64,000 bases of DNA from DASWJZ01 sp963720705. Lineage in GTDB: Bacteria; Pseudomonadota; Alphaproteobacteria; Rhizobiales; Afifellaceae. Made by a program: the position numbers and the translations under genes. The DNA lies in assembly GCA_963720705.1 (NCBI GenBank), contig CAVRGJ010000002.1:1-64000 (forward strand), written 5' to 3'. Under the pieces are notes generated by a model. It saw only the letters and a list, made by a program, of their open reading frames with translations, was not told the DNA's origin and did no database searches. Each line of letters starts with the position of its first letter. The stretch's first letter is position 1. This document shows positions 32,389-40,351 of the stretch, piece after piece.

Positions 32389-33938
32389 TGTATGCTCGCC
32401 ATCAGGGTTAGGGCGCGGCGACCGTAGCGCTGGCGACGGTCGCCGGGCGGGTTCTCGAGCTCGGGCACGACGACCTTGGCGACCGCAAAGCCCGCCTCGT
32501 CGACTTCGAGCGGGACGACAATCGCCGTGCCAACGCCGCGAATACGGAGCCGCTCGAGAATGAATTCGAGATTGTCCATCGCGTCGAGCGTTCGGCCGTC
32601 GTCGCGCGGCGCGTAATTGGTCGGATGCGCGCGCAGATAGTCGGTCAGGTCCGCCTTGAGCTGGGTCGTGTAGAGATTCGGATCGAAGTCGTCGCGCGCG
32701 CCGGTGATCGAGGTGACGCGGCTCTGCGCGGCCTCCGTGATGGCGCGGACAGCGGCCCGCGCATGCGAAGGATGGCAGCCGACGCCGCTCGAAAGATCGA
32801 AGTGCTTCCAGTGCTTCTCGTGTCCGTCGAGCTTCGGCGCGATGACGGCGAAGCTGACCGGCACGCCGATGTCGCTCGTGATGTCGAAGAGGCGGAGCTG
32901 GAAGCCGGAGCGATCGATCTGCGCGGCAAGGCCGTCGACGGCGCTGTCCCCAAGCGATGCCGGATCGATGCAGCGGCTGAAGACGTCGGCGTCGGAACGG
33001 AAAAGCCACAACGCGGTCGCGTCGCGCTCGACGCGCTCGCACAGGCCGTGCACGACGGCCTCGAGTAGAATGTTGCCGGAAGCGAGCCCGTCGCTGGATT
33101 GCCAGAAGCGGCTGATGCGGCCGGCCGGATCGCGCGGATCGAGAGATACTGCCTCCGCCGGCATCCACGCGGTGCCGCCCGCCAAGAGATCGTAGCCTTC
33201 GACCCAGGCGATCGTTTCCGTCTCCGTGACCAGCGGCTCGCCGCGCGCAATGAGGCTGTTCAGGCTCAGCACTCGCGCGCCTTCCGCCACGAGGTCCTGC
33301 ATCGAACAGAGGCGGGTCGCGACAGGGAAACGCTCCGCCGTTGCGATCTCGGCGGCTTCCATGATCGCGGAGGCCTGGGCGGCAGGGTCGCTCAGTCCCT
33401 TGCCCTGGCTGACGGCGAGTGTCTTTGAATTCGGGCGCACCGCCATCCACACGGGAATTCCGATGCGATCGAGCCCGGTCACTTCGGCGAGCCGGGTGAT
33501 GCCAAAACGCGCGAAGTTATCGCGCATGCGCGCGACGGTGTCGGCGGCGCGATGCAGGCGATCGGAATGCGCTTCGGCTGCACCGCGCTCCTTCAGCAGC
33601 GCGATCTCCGCACTGAGACGATCCGGGACTCGCGCCGCCTGCATCTCGTGCCTCAGCGGCTCGGGTAGTACCTGATGTGACGCGGCGTCGGAGCGAGCCT
33701 CGGCCGCATGCGCGAAGTCGACGCCCTCGACGCGGGGACCGCGGCTCGGGAAGTACTGATGGGACGCCGCATCCGCGCGCGCGGTCGTGGCGATCGCGAG
33801 ATCGACGCCTCGCACTTGCGATTCATCGCTGACGCCGTCCGCGTCGAAAGCGTCGGCGCGCTCGACGGTACCCGCCTCAAGGTCGGCGATCCATGTCGAG
33901 TGGTCGTCGGACAGGCGGAACAGAATGACATTTCTCAT
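32385..33938 (-). CDS. YcaO-domain cyclodehydratase/thioamidase with N-terminal precursor-like segment
   Basis: A 517-aa protein. Residues ~110-510 are a YcaO domain that would use ATP to activate a peptide backbone amide: AIMEAAEIATAERFP (E194, E202), LLEAVVHGLCERVERDA (E301, E304), ITEAAQSRVTSITGARDD (E402, R407, R415) and the terminal YGRRAL. Residues 1-66 align gaplessly with the small gene at 34122-34322, sharing LFRLSD (6-11), ADLEAGTV (18-25), GVD (44-46), AASH (57-60) and FPSR (63-66). Residues 70-94 repeat the second half (VEGVDFAHAAEARSDAASHQ). The start is firm: GAGGAG lies 8 nt before ATG 33938, and the frame is open throughout. So a precursor-like peptide is fused to the modifying enzyme. 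Confidence 0.88.
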   Translation of the reverse strand: MRNVILFRLSDDHSTWIADLEAGTVERADAFDADGVSDESQVRGVDLAIATTARADAASHQYFPSRGPRVEGVDFAHAAEARSDAASHQVLPEPLRHEMQAARVPDRLSAEIALLKERGAAEAHSDRLHRAADTVARMRDNFARFGITRLAEVTGLDRIGIPVWMAVRPNSKTLAVSQGKGLSDPAAQASAIMEAAEIATAERFPVATRLCSMQDLVAEGARVLSLNSLIARGEPLVTETETIAWVEGYDLLAGGTAWMPAEAVSLDPRDPAGRISRFWQSSDGLASGNILLEAVVHGLCERVERDATALWLFRSDADVFSRCIDPASLGDSAVDGLAAQIDRSGFQLRLFDITSDIGVPVSFAVIAPKLDGHEKHWKHFDLSSGVGCHPSHARAAVRAITEAAQSRVTSITGARDDFDPNLYTTQLKADLTDYLRAHPTNYAPRDDGRTLDAMDNLEFILERLRIRGVGTAIVVPLEVDEAGFAVAKVVVPELENPPGDRRQRYGRRALTLMASIQ

Positions 33939-34006
33939 GCTTATTCTCCTCATCGTGGATCCATGCGACGCAATCGAGCCCGCGCCCAAGGCATAGCTTT
34001 CCTGTT

Positions 34007-34040
34007 CGGTGCGGCCGTACCGAACGGCCCGGCCGCACCG
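34007..34040. other. Strong hairpin between precursor gene and ycaO
   Basis: Perfect 11-bp inverted repeat CGGTGCGGCCG / CGGCCGCACCG (34007-34017 and 34030-34040) with a 12-nt loop, in the 183-bp gap downstream of the candidate precursor gene and upstream of ycaO. There is no U-tract, so it is not a standard terminator. It could protect or attenuate the transcript so that precursor exceeds enzyme, as in many peptide clusters (inference). Confidence 0.55.
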
Positions 34041-34121
34041 GTGCTCGTCTCAACTTGTTGGTTTTACTTAGACTATCAGCCTGCCTTCAGCGGGCGCTTT
34101 GCGTTCGCGCGGCTTCAGGTT

Positions 34122-34322
34122 TCAGCGGCTCGGAAACAGGAAGTGCGACGCCGCGGCGGACCGAACTTTGGCGGCCAGAGCGACATCCACACCGCTCATG
34201 AGCGGCGTGTCGCCAGTCGCGAGGTTCACGTCCGAACCAGCCGGTCCAACCGTGCCGGCTTCGAGATCGGCGACGTAGATCGTGTCGTTGTCGCTCAAGC
34301 GGAACAGCACTGTCTTCTTCAT
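34122..34322 (-). CDS. Candidate RiPP precursor peptide (66 aa)
   Basis: ATG 34322 is preceded by GAGGAGAGG at good spacing. The product begins MKKTVLFRLSDNDTIYVADL and ends RSAAASHFLFPSR. It matches the N-terminus of the YcaO protein residue for residue in length (66 with 66). The conserved first part (LFRLSD, ADLEAGTV) looks like a leader; the final 25 residues (42-66, starting MSGVDVALAAKV) look like the core and exist in two further copies in the YcaO protein. It contains no Cys and few Ser/Thr in the core, so azole formation is limited and backbone thioamidation is the more natural guess. An alternative view is a simple duplication of a YcaO domain that has no peptide-product role. Confidence 0.7.
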   Translation of the reverse strand: MKKTVLFRLSDNDTIYVADLEAGTVGPAGSDVNLATGDTPLMSGVDVALAAKVRSAAASHFLFPSR

Positions 34323-34371
34323 CTTGCCTCTCCTCTTCTCCACAAAAAGTCGATATCCGACCGGAAACAAC

Positions 34372-36372
34372 TCAAACGAACCCGGCCTCGCGGAGCCCTT
34401 GCTCGTAGAGATCCGCGTAGCGCCGGTCTTTCAGCGGAACGATTGAAAGCCAGCCGCTGACGCTGAAATCGGGGTGGGTCTCGTTGGCCCTTCGTACGTA
34501 ATCCCTGGCGGTCTCGCGTTCTCCCAACATGGCGTGCGATGCCGCAAGAAGCCGGTTCGCAGGCGTCTGATCGCGCATACGCAGCAGGCATCGGATCGCC
34601 GCTTGGTAGTCCTGAAGCTGGTAGTTGGCTCCGCCAGCGGCCCACCAATAGGAATCGGGGCAAAGCGGGTTCAATTCGATGGCGCGCTCGATCTTCTGCA
34701 GCGCGGTCACGGGCTCGCAGGCGTGAACAAGCGCATCAGTATAGTCCATCAGGAGGTCGGCGAACTGCGGGTTCCGCTCCTCGGCATTGCGGAGCGCCTC
34801 CAGGCTTTCATCGAAGCGGCTTGTGTAGAGGGTGCAGGCGCCGAGCTCGCGGAAGCCGCGCGCGTCGTCTGGGTCGATGTCGATCGACAGGCGCGCGAGA
34901 CGCTCGGCCTCGGCGAGGAGCTCGGTCTCTCCGCGCGCGAGAAGCAGCCATTCAAGCTGGTAGGTGCGGGCAAGGCCGCTGATCGCTGGGACAAAGTCCG
35001 GGCACGCGTTCACCGCGGCCTTGAACTCACGTCGCGCGCGTCGGGCATTGGGCAGGTCGAGCGCTCGCAGATACCGCTGTCCCCTCAGATAAAGGAGATA
35101 CGCCGTCGAGTTCTGCGTGACTTCGTAACGGGCGAGCTCGGTGCGCTCGATCCTGTCCATCAGGAGAAGCACGATCCGCGCCGACAATTCCTGATATTGC
35201 CGCGCGATCGTCTCGCGGTTGAACGCGTACTGGTCGGCCCACAGAATCTTGCGGCTGCGCGTGTCGAGGAGCTTCACCGCGAGCCAGATCTCACCGCCGC
35301 GGTCATGGAGCTGGGTCTCCACCGCGTAGTCGATGCCGAACGTCTGCAGAAGCGCCTTCTTTCCTCCGAGGCTGAACTCCGCGGAGGTATGCGGGGCCAC
35401 CGACGTCAATCCGCGAAAGCGGCAAAGTCCGATCGCCACGTCCTCGACCAGCGACACAGCGAGATGGTGGTGATAGCTAAGCTCCGGCACGAGCGGCGGA
35501 GGAAGTACAGAGACCTTCGGAACGCCCGCCATGCTGGACGATTCGACGGCAACGCTCTGCACGCCTTCCGAGACGTCCTCGACGCCCGCCGGAATCCGAT
35601 GCGAGGGGTCCGCGTGCGAGGCCGGGATCGCGAACGGAGGCGCCGGCATCTTCCCCGCCAGCAACGAATGATAGAGGTCGGAGGTTGTCGTGTCGGGTTC
35701 GACGCCGAGATCATCGCGCAGGCGCTGGCGAAGGTTGATGTAGATCTCGCGTACCCGCGCCGGCTCGCGTTCGTCGGCGAAGAGCCGCATCAGGTTGCGA
35801 TGCCCGGTCTCGTTGTAGGGGTCGACCTCAATGAGCTTTCGCGCGGCGATGCGCCGCTGCAAGGGACCAACAGCATCGGCGCGCGACTCAAGCTGATGCG
35901 AGACGACGCCGACGAAGGTGTCGCGAAGCTTCGTGCGCTGCACCTCGATCCACTCGCTCAATTCGAGCTCCTGCCAGGCCATCCCCTCGAGCAGGTCGCC
36001 GCGGTAGATGTCGCAAATGGCGAGAAGATCGTCGGCGCAGCGCGCCGCGACGGTCTTCAGGAAGAAGTCGAGGTCGATGTCGGCCGACGGCGACAATTCG
36101 ACGTGGTTGCGCTCGCAGTGGATCAACTCGAAGCCGAATTCCTCCTGCCTCTCGCGCACGCGCGCCAGGAACTTGCGCAGATTGGCGGCGGCAGTCTTGG
36201 CGTCGGCGCTCGGCCAAAGAAACTGCCGAATAGATGTGCGCTTGGCTGGCCCCCCGCCGCTTGACAGGATCAGAAAGACCGCGAGCGCGAACATCTTGGC
36301 CGGGACCGGTATTGGCCGGCCGCGACGGTCAAGCAGAGTAGGCGGACCGAAGAGTGAGAGCCTGCATGACAT
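34372..36372 (-). CDS. BTAD-type (SARP-like) regulator with TolB-like and TPR regions
   Basis: A 666-aa putative transcriptional activator. The start (MSCRLSLFGPPTLLDRRGRP) matches the OmpR-like winged-helix domain of SARP proteins; a bacterial transcriptional activator domain covers ~98-240 (FFLKTVAARCADDLLAICDI to LRDDLGVEPDTTTSDLY). Then come a TolB/FlgO-like segment (~290-410, VSLVEDVAIGLCRFRGLTSV) and a TPR array (~430-640). It lies 49 bp upstream of the candidate precursor on the same strand and is the obvious regulator of the peptide cluster. Its tail resembles that of the cyclase at the window start. Confidence 0.82.
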   Translation of the reverse strand: MSCRLSLFGPPTLLDRRGRPIPVPAKMFALAVFLILSSGGGPAKRTSIRQFLWPSADAKTAAANLRKFLARVRERQEEFGFELIHCERNHVELSPSADIDLDFFLKTVAARCADDLLAICDIYRGDLLEGMAWQELELSEWIEVQRTKLRDTFVGVVSHQLESRADAVGPLQRRIAARKLIEVDPYNETGHRNLMRLFADEREPARVREIYINLRQRLRDDLGVEPDTTTSDLYHSLLAGKMPAPPFAIPASHADPSHRIPAGVEDVSEGVQSVAVESSSMAGVPKVSVLPPPLVPELSYHHHLAVSLVEDVAIGLCRFRGLTSVAPHTSAEFSLGGKKALLQTFGIDYAVETQLHDRGGEIWLAVKLLDTRSRKILWADQYAFNRETIARQYQELSARIVLLLMDRIERTELARYEVTQNSTAYLLYLRGQRYLRALDLPNARRARREFKAAVNACPDFVPAISGLARTYQLEWLLLARGETELLAEAERLARLSIDIDPDDARGFRELGACTLYTSRFDESLEALRNAEERNPQFADLLMDYTDALVHACEPVTALQKIERAIELNPLCPDSYWWAAGGANYQLQDYQAAIRCLLRMRDQTPANRLLAASHAMLGERETARDYVRRANETHPDFSVSGWLSIVPLKDRRYADLYEQGLREAGFV

Positions 36373-36601
36373 GCAGAAGCGATCCCCAGGTCGCGGCGTG
36401 CTGCCGCCGATTGTCCGCTCCCTCGCGAGCCAACACGCTCAGGAAGGATATTGCCACGCAAACGATAGTGAGCCGTTAACCATGTGTAAATTCGTCCGGG
36501 CGGCGCCGTGCCTCGGTTTTGTCACGGTTCCGCCACGCCTGGGCACGCTCAGGGCACGCGCTTCCGCTTCTTATCGCGCGGACACGACAGGCGAAGGACC
36601 A

Positions 36602-38041
36602 ATGGAACGAACCTACACTGTCCTCCTCAGCCGAGGAGGCGCACCCACGGCGCGCTACCACTTCGGCCGCAGCGCGTTTGGTCAACCGCTTGAATCTCCA
36701 TCACGATTTCTGAGCGAACCGCTTCGCCCGGCGATCCACCGCGAGAGGCTTACCGCACCGGAGCTGCAGGAGCTTGTTGCGGAGCCGGATTTCGTCGCGG
36801 CCGCCGAAGTCATGTCGACGCGGCTTCTTTCGCCGGTCGCCGCGGCAAGCTTGGAGCCTGCCGCAGGGGTCGAGGCGGGCGTGCGCCGGCGACAGTCCTG
36901 GGGCATCGCCGCGGTCGGCGCCGACCGCTCGAAGTACACCGGGGCGGATGTGACGGTCGCGCTTCTCGATACCGGCATCGACGCGGCGCATCCGGCGTTC
37001 CGCAACGTCGGCCTCGTGGAGAAGGATTTTACCGGCCTCGGCAACGGCGACGCGGACGGGCATGGCACGCACTGCGCCGGCATCATCTTCGGGCGCAACG
37101 TCGACGGGGTGCGGATCGGGGTGGCGCCTGGCGTGCGCCGCGCGCTGATCGGTCGCGTGCTCACGCCCGACGGCGGCAATTCCGACATGCTCATCCGCAG
37201 CTTGTTGTGGGCGCACGAGCAGGGCGCACGCGTGATCTCGATGTCGGTCGGGTTCGATTTCGCGGCGACGGTGCGAAAGCGCATTGAAGAGGGTTGGAGC
37301 GCTGAGCTCGCCACGGAGGTCGCGCTTGAAGCCTACAGTGCGAACCTCAAGCTGCTCGAGCGCCTGCTGCACATGCTGCGCATGCAGGAGCCTTTCACCG
37401 GCGGCGCGATCATCGTCGCTGCGGCGGGAAACAACTCGCGCCGCGGCGCGGACGGCGAGCATGTGATGAAGGCGTGCCCGCCTTGCGGCTCCGACAAGAT
37501 CGTGTCGGTGGGCTCGCTCGACCGCCTTGTCTCGCGCACCGGCTATCGCGTCTCGAGCTTCTCCAATTGCGGCGTCGAGATCACCGCGCCTGGACGTGAC
37601 ATCGTGTCGGCTGCCGCCGGCGGCGGCTTGAGGGCGCGAAGCGGGACCAGCATGGCTGCGCCGCATGTAGCCGGCGTGGCAGCACTTTGGTGGCAGGCGG
37701 TGAAGCAGTCGGACCTCCCGGCGAACGCCACCCTCGTCCGCGGCAAGCTCCTGGCGAGCGCCCAGCGCGGCGATTTCTCGCCCGCCGTCTACCCGGGCGA
37801 GCGCGGCGCCGGACGCGTCGTGGCGCCCGCTGACAGCGCCTCCGTAGCGCCGCGGCGGGTCGCGCGCGAGCCGCAGGCCGAGCGGGCTGACGATGCGATC
37901 TGGGCGAGCGAGGCGTATCGAAGGGCCGTTCAAGCGGATTTCGAGCCGATCTCCGATCGATTCCGCAGCGCACCCAGGGTGGCCTGGGGGAGGCCGCCTC
38001 TGCTAGTTGTGTCACGCTTTGGTCACGCCTTGAAAGGTTGA
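36602..38041 (+). CDS. Subtilisin-like S8 serine protease, no signal peptide
   Basis: A 479-aa peptidase with a complete triad: Asp123 in ALLDTGID, His154 in DGHGTHCAG, Ser350 in SGTSMAAPH, and the oxyanion Asn in AAAGNN (277). The first ~95 residues form a non-hydrophobic extension with no secretion signal, and the C-terminal ~90 residues are Arg/Ala-rich, so it may act in the cytoplasm. GAAGG precedes ATG 36602. It is divergent from the BTAD regulator (229-bp gap) and could trim the precursor peptide at the leader-core border or at the FPSR end. This role is inference; S8 proteases do serve in several RiPP clusters. Confidence 0.88.
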   Translation: MERTYTVLLSRGGAPTARYHFGRSAFGQPLESPSRFLSEPLRPAIHRERLTAPELQELVAEPDFVAAAEVMSTRLLSPVAAASLEPAAGVEAGVRRRQSWGIAAVGADRSKYTGADVTVALLDTGIDAAHPAFRNVGLVEKDFTGLGNGDADGHGTHCAGIIFGRNVDGVRIGVAPGVRRALIGRVLTPDGGNSDMLIRSLLWAHEQGARVISMSVGFDFAATVRKRIEEGWSAELATEVALEAYSANLKLLERLLHMLRMQEPFTGGAIIVAAAGNNSRRGADGEHVMKACPPCGSDKIVSVGSLDRLVSRTGYRVSSFSNCGVEITAPGRDIVSAAAGGGLRARSGTSMAAPHVAGVAALWWQAVKQSDLPANATLVRGKLLASAQRGDFSPAVYPGERGAGRVVAPADSASVAPRRVAREPQAERADDAIWASEAYRRAVQADFEPISDRFRSAPRVAWGRPPLLVVSRFGHALKG

Positions 38042-38092
38042 ATGGTCGCTGCGGCCGCTTGGCAAAAGCCAAACGGAGTCCGGAGGATCAAA

Positions 38093-38395
38093 GTGACCGC
38101 TGAAGCAATTCCCCCACTCTCGCTCGATGTTGTGAGGGCGCGGATCTTCTACCTCGCCTGCGACGTCGAGCCCGTCAGCCCGCCTGCCGCGATGCTGCTG
38201 CGAGCGGTCGCGGACGCCATCGAGGAAGGTGGCGGGAGCATACGTTTTGGGGAGGCCGATTCGAATGGCCACGGAACGTCGCTCCTTGCCCAGGCTGCGA
38301 CGCTGCGCCGTTTCGCCGAACATTCCGGGGATTCGGCGTCCGGCGTTTCGCGGCATCTGCAAAGCGTGACCTCGCAGCCTCGCGACAAGCGCTGA
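38093..38395 (+). CDS. Hypothetical protein downstream of the S8 protease (100 aa)
   Basis: GTG 38093 has GGAGG six nt upstream, a better start than the ATG at 38042 that directly follows the protease stop. The product, (V/M)TAEAIPPLSLDVVRARIFYL, then MLLRAVADAIEEGGGSIRFG, is a soluble mixed alpha/beta protein with no known motif. The 51-bp spacing indicates one operon with the protease, so it belongs to the putative peptide cluster by position only. The 123 bp after it hold a small GGCGCC-type hairpin near 38404-38422. Confidence 0.5.
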   Translation: MTAEAIPPLSLDVVRARIFYLACDVEPVSPPAAMLLRAVADAIEEGGGSIRFGEADSNGHGTSLLAQAATLRRFAEHSGDSASGVSRHLQSVTSQPRDKR

Positions 38396-38518
38396 CGCTC
38401 TGGAGGCGCCCTTGGCGCCTCGGCGTGACGCCGGCTTCGGCGTTGAGCATGGCGACGCGCATCGTGCGCGAATTGATGCTTTTGCGCGCCGGGCCACGGC
38501 GCTTTCCGGCTTCACCTT

Positions 38519-39493
38519 TTAAATTCCCAGCTTCAACGTCCCGTCAGATCCGACAGCGATCGGGATCGGATCGCAGATCGATCCGGTAAAGCCTCCCGCG
38601 GGGCTGTCGCCGAGGAAGCCGAGAAACACCGCCCGCCCGGATGGGTCCTCCGCCATGCGACCGGCATAAAGCGAACCAAGCGCGTCGCCCGCCAGAAACG
38701 GCATCGGGCCGAGGCGCCAGGGGCCGCTCGGGCCTTCCGCCATGAAATAATGCGTGCCGGTTTCGGCCGCCTCGCCGGTCTTGGCGAGGCGCGCAAGCCG
38801 CGCGGTGGAGGTTCGCCGTGCCGAGGTGCTGAAGAGCAGATAGAAACGCCCGCCGGCGGTAAAATACTGCGGCACCTCGCATTCACCGAAGTCACCGGGC
38901 TCCGTCACCGGCGGTTCGGCGCGCCAGTTGACGAGATCCGCAGACCACGCCGTGCCGACGACGCCGCGCCCGTCCGGCGCGCCAGTTCTGGCGCGCGCGG
39001 TGAACCACATTCGGAAGCCGCTTCCCTCCGGGTCGGGCGCCACCCACGGATCGCGGAGCGAGCGGTCGTGCCAGGCCGCTGGGTCGTATTCCTCATAGAG
39101 GCCGGGATCGAGGTCGAGGACCGGATTGCCGGCGTGGCGGCGCCAATGGTGCAGGTCGCTTGACGTTGCGAGCCCGATTCGTTGCTTCTTGAGGCTCTCG
39201 CCCCTCGAGGTGCCGGTATAGAACATCCACCATTTGTCGGCGTGGCGGATGACGGAGCCGGTCCAGGTCGTGCCGTCGTCCCACGCGGGGTCGGGTGCCG
39301 GCCGGAAGCAGGTCCCAAGCGGCGTCCAGTCGACGAGGTTCCGTGAGACGGCATGGCCGATCGAGACGTTCCAATGGCGCGCATTGGCGTCGCCGATCGA
39401 TTTTGGGGCCTCAAGAAAGAACAGATGATAGTCGGCCCGGTCGCGGGCGAGCCAGAAATCCCAGACCCAATGTTCCGGAAGCGAGAAAGCCAT
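38519..39493 (-). CDS. Glycoside hydrolase of the GH32/GH43 five-bladed propeller clan
   Basis: A 324-aa intracellular glycosidase-like protein without signal peptide. Visible features are WVWDFWLARDRADYHLFFLE at the start, with the Asp of WDFW as nucleophile candidate; WTGSVI...WWMFYTGTS; the RDP motif in SLRDPWVAPD; and the acid/base Glu region GECEVPQYF. The pattern fits beta-fructosidase-like (GH32/68) members better than arabinanases. It is the last gene of the LacI-sugar ABC operon, so it probably cleaves the imported oligosaccharide, perhaps a fructoside. Confidence 0.78.
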   Translation of the reverse strand: MAFSLPEHWVWDFWLARDRADYHLFFLEAPKSIGDANARHWNVSIGHAVSRNLVDWTPLGTCFRPAPDPAWDDGTTWTGSVIRHADKWWMFYTGTSRGESLKKQRIGLATSSDLHHWRRHAGNPVLDLDPGLYEEYDPAAWHDRSLRDPWVAPDPEGSGFRMWFTARARTGAPDGRGVVGTAWSADLVNWRAEPPVTEPGDFGECEVPQYFTAGGRFYLLFSTSARRTSTARLARLAKTGEAAETGTHYFMAEGPSGPWRLGPMPFLAGDALGSLYAGRMAEDPSGRAVFLGFLGDSPAGGFTGSICDPIPIAVGSDGTLKLGI

Positions 39494-39505
39494 CGGGCCG
39501 GCGCT

Positions 39506-40351
39506 TCAGCCCTTCACCGCGCTGCTCACCACCGACTGGATGAACCAGCGCTGGAAGCCGAGATAGAGCACGAGGACCGGTAGCGACATCATGACGGAGA
39601 AGGCCATCTGGTTGCCCCATTGCGGGGGCGGGGTGGTGAAGAACTGCGCAAGCGCCAGCGAGACCGGCCTCACTTCCGGCCCGCGCGTGACCATGAGCGG
39701 CCAGAGGTAGGCGTTCCAATATTCGAGACTTTGCAGGATGGCCACCGTCGCGATGACAGGAAGGCTCAGCGGCAGCACGATCTTGCGATAGATCTGGAAG
39801 GGCGTCGCGCCGTCCATATAGGCCGCCTCGTCGAGGTCTTTCGGCAGCTTCGCGAAGAACTGGTAGAAGAGGAAGATCGACAGCGGGTGGGCGATGAAGG
39901 GGATGATCTGCGCTTGATAGGTGTCGAGCATGCCGAGGCGGTTGACCATCAGGAGCAGCGGGACGACCAGCGCCTCGACCGGGATGATCATTAAAGCGAC
40001 GACGATGCCGAGCAGCAGCTTGCGGCCCTTGAAGCGCAGGCGCGACAGCGCGTAGGCGCAGAGCGAATTGGTGAATATCCCAAGCAGGACGATCGAAACG
40101 ACAATCAGGCCCGAGTTGAACATGAAGCGCAGAAACGGCGCCTGTCGGTCGGCGAGGACGGCGCGATAATTGTCGAGCGATGCGTCGCCAGGCGAAACCC
40201 AGAAGGCGCGGAACCCGCCGAGATCGACGAGAATCTGCTGCGGGTCGCTTTTCAGCGACGTGGCGAACATCAGCGCCAGCGGCCCAAGCACGATCAGCGT
40301 CACCAAAACGGCAATCGCGATGCGGACAACGAGGGCTGTGCGGTCGCTCAT
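39506..40351 (-). CDS. Carbohydrate ABC transporter permease (MalG type)
   Basis: A 281-aa membrane protein with about six helices and the cytoplasmic EAA loop EAAYMDGATPFQIYRKIVLP (~185-205), which docks the ATPase. It belongs to the CUT1 family and pairs with the MalF-type protein whose stop overlaps its start (ATGA). No ATPase gene is in the operon, so a shared MsmK/UgpC-type ATPase elsewhere must energise it. Confidence 0.9.
   Translation of the reverse strand: MSDRTALVVRIAIAVLVTLIVLGPLALMFATSLKSDPQQILVDLGGFRAFWVSPGDASLDNYRAVLADRQAPFLRFMFNSGLIVVSIVLLGIFTNSLCAYALSRLRFKGRKLLLGIVVALMIIPVEALVVPLLLMVNRLGMLDTYQAQIIPFIAHPLSIFLFYQFFAKLPKDLDEAAYMDGATPFQIYRKIVLPLSLPVIATVAILQSLEYWNAYLWPLMVTRGPEVRPVSLALAQFFTTPPPQWGNQMAFSVMMSLPVLVLYLGFQRWFIQSVVSSAVKG

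Noticed and set aside
32385..33938. YcaO as the E. coli-type housekeeping YcaO (ribosomal S12 methylthiolation accessory)
   Set aside because: The gene is coupled to tfuA and has a precursor-like N-terminus, neither of which fits that branch; no rimO-like gene is nearby.
34474..36264. 596-codon plus-strand frame opposite the BTAD regulator
   Set aside because: Shadow frame in GC-rich DNA; the minus-strand product has clear domains.
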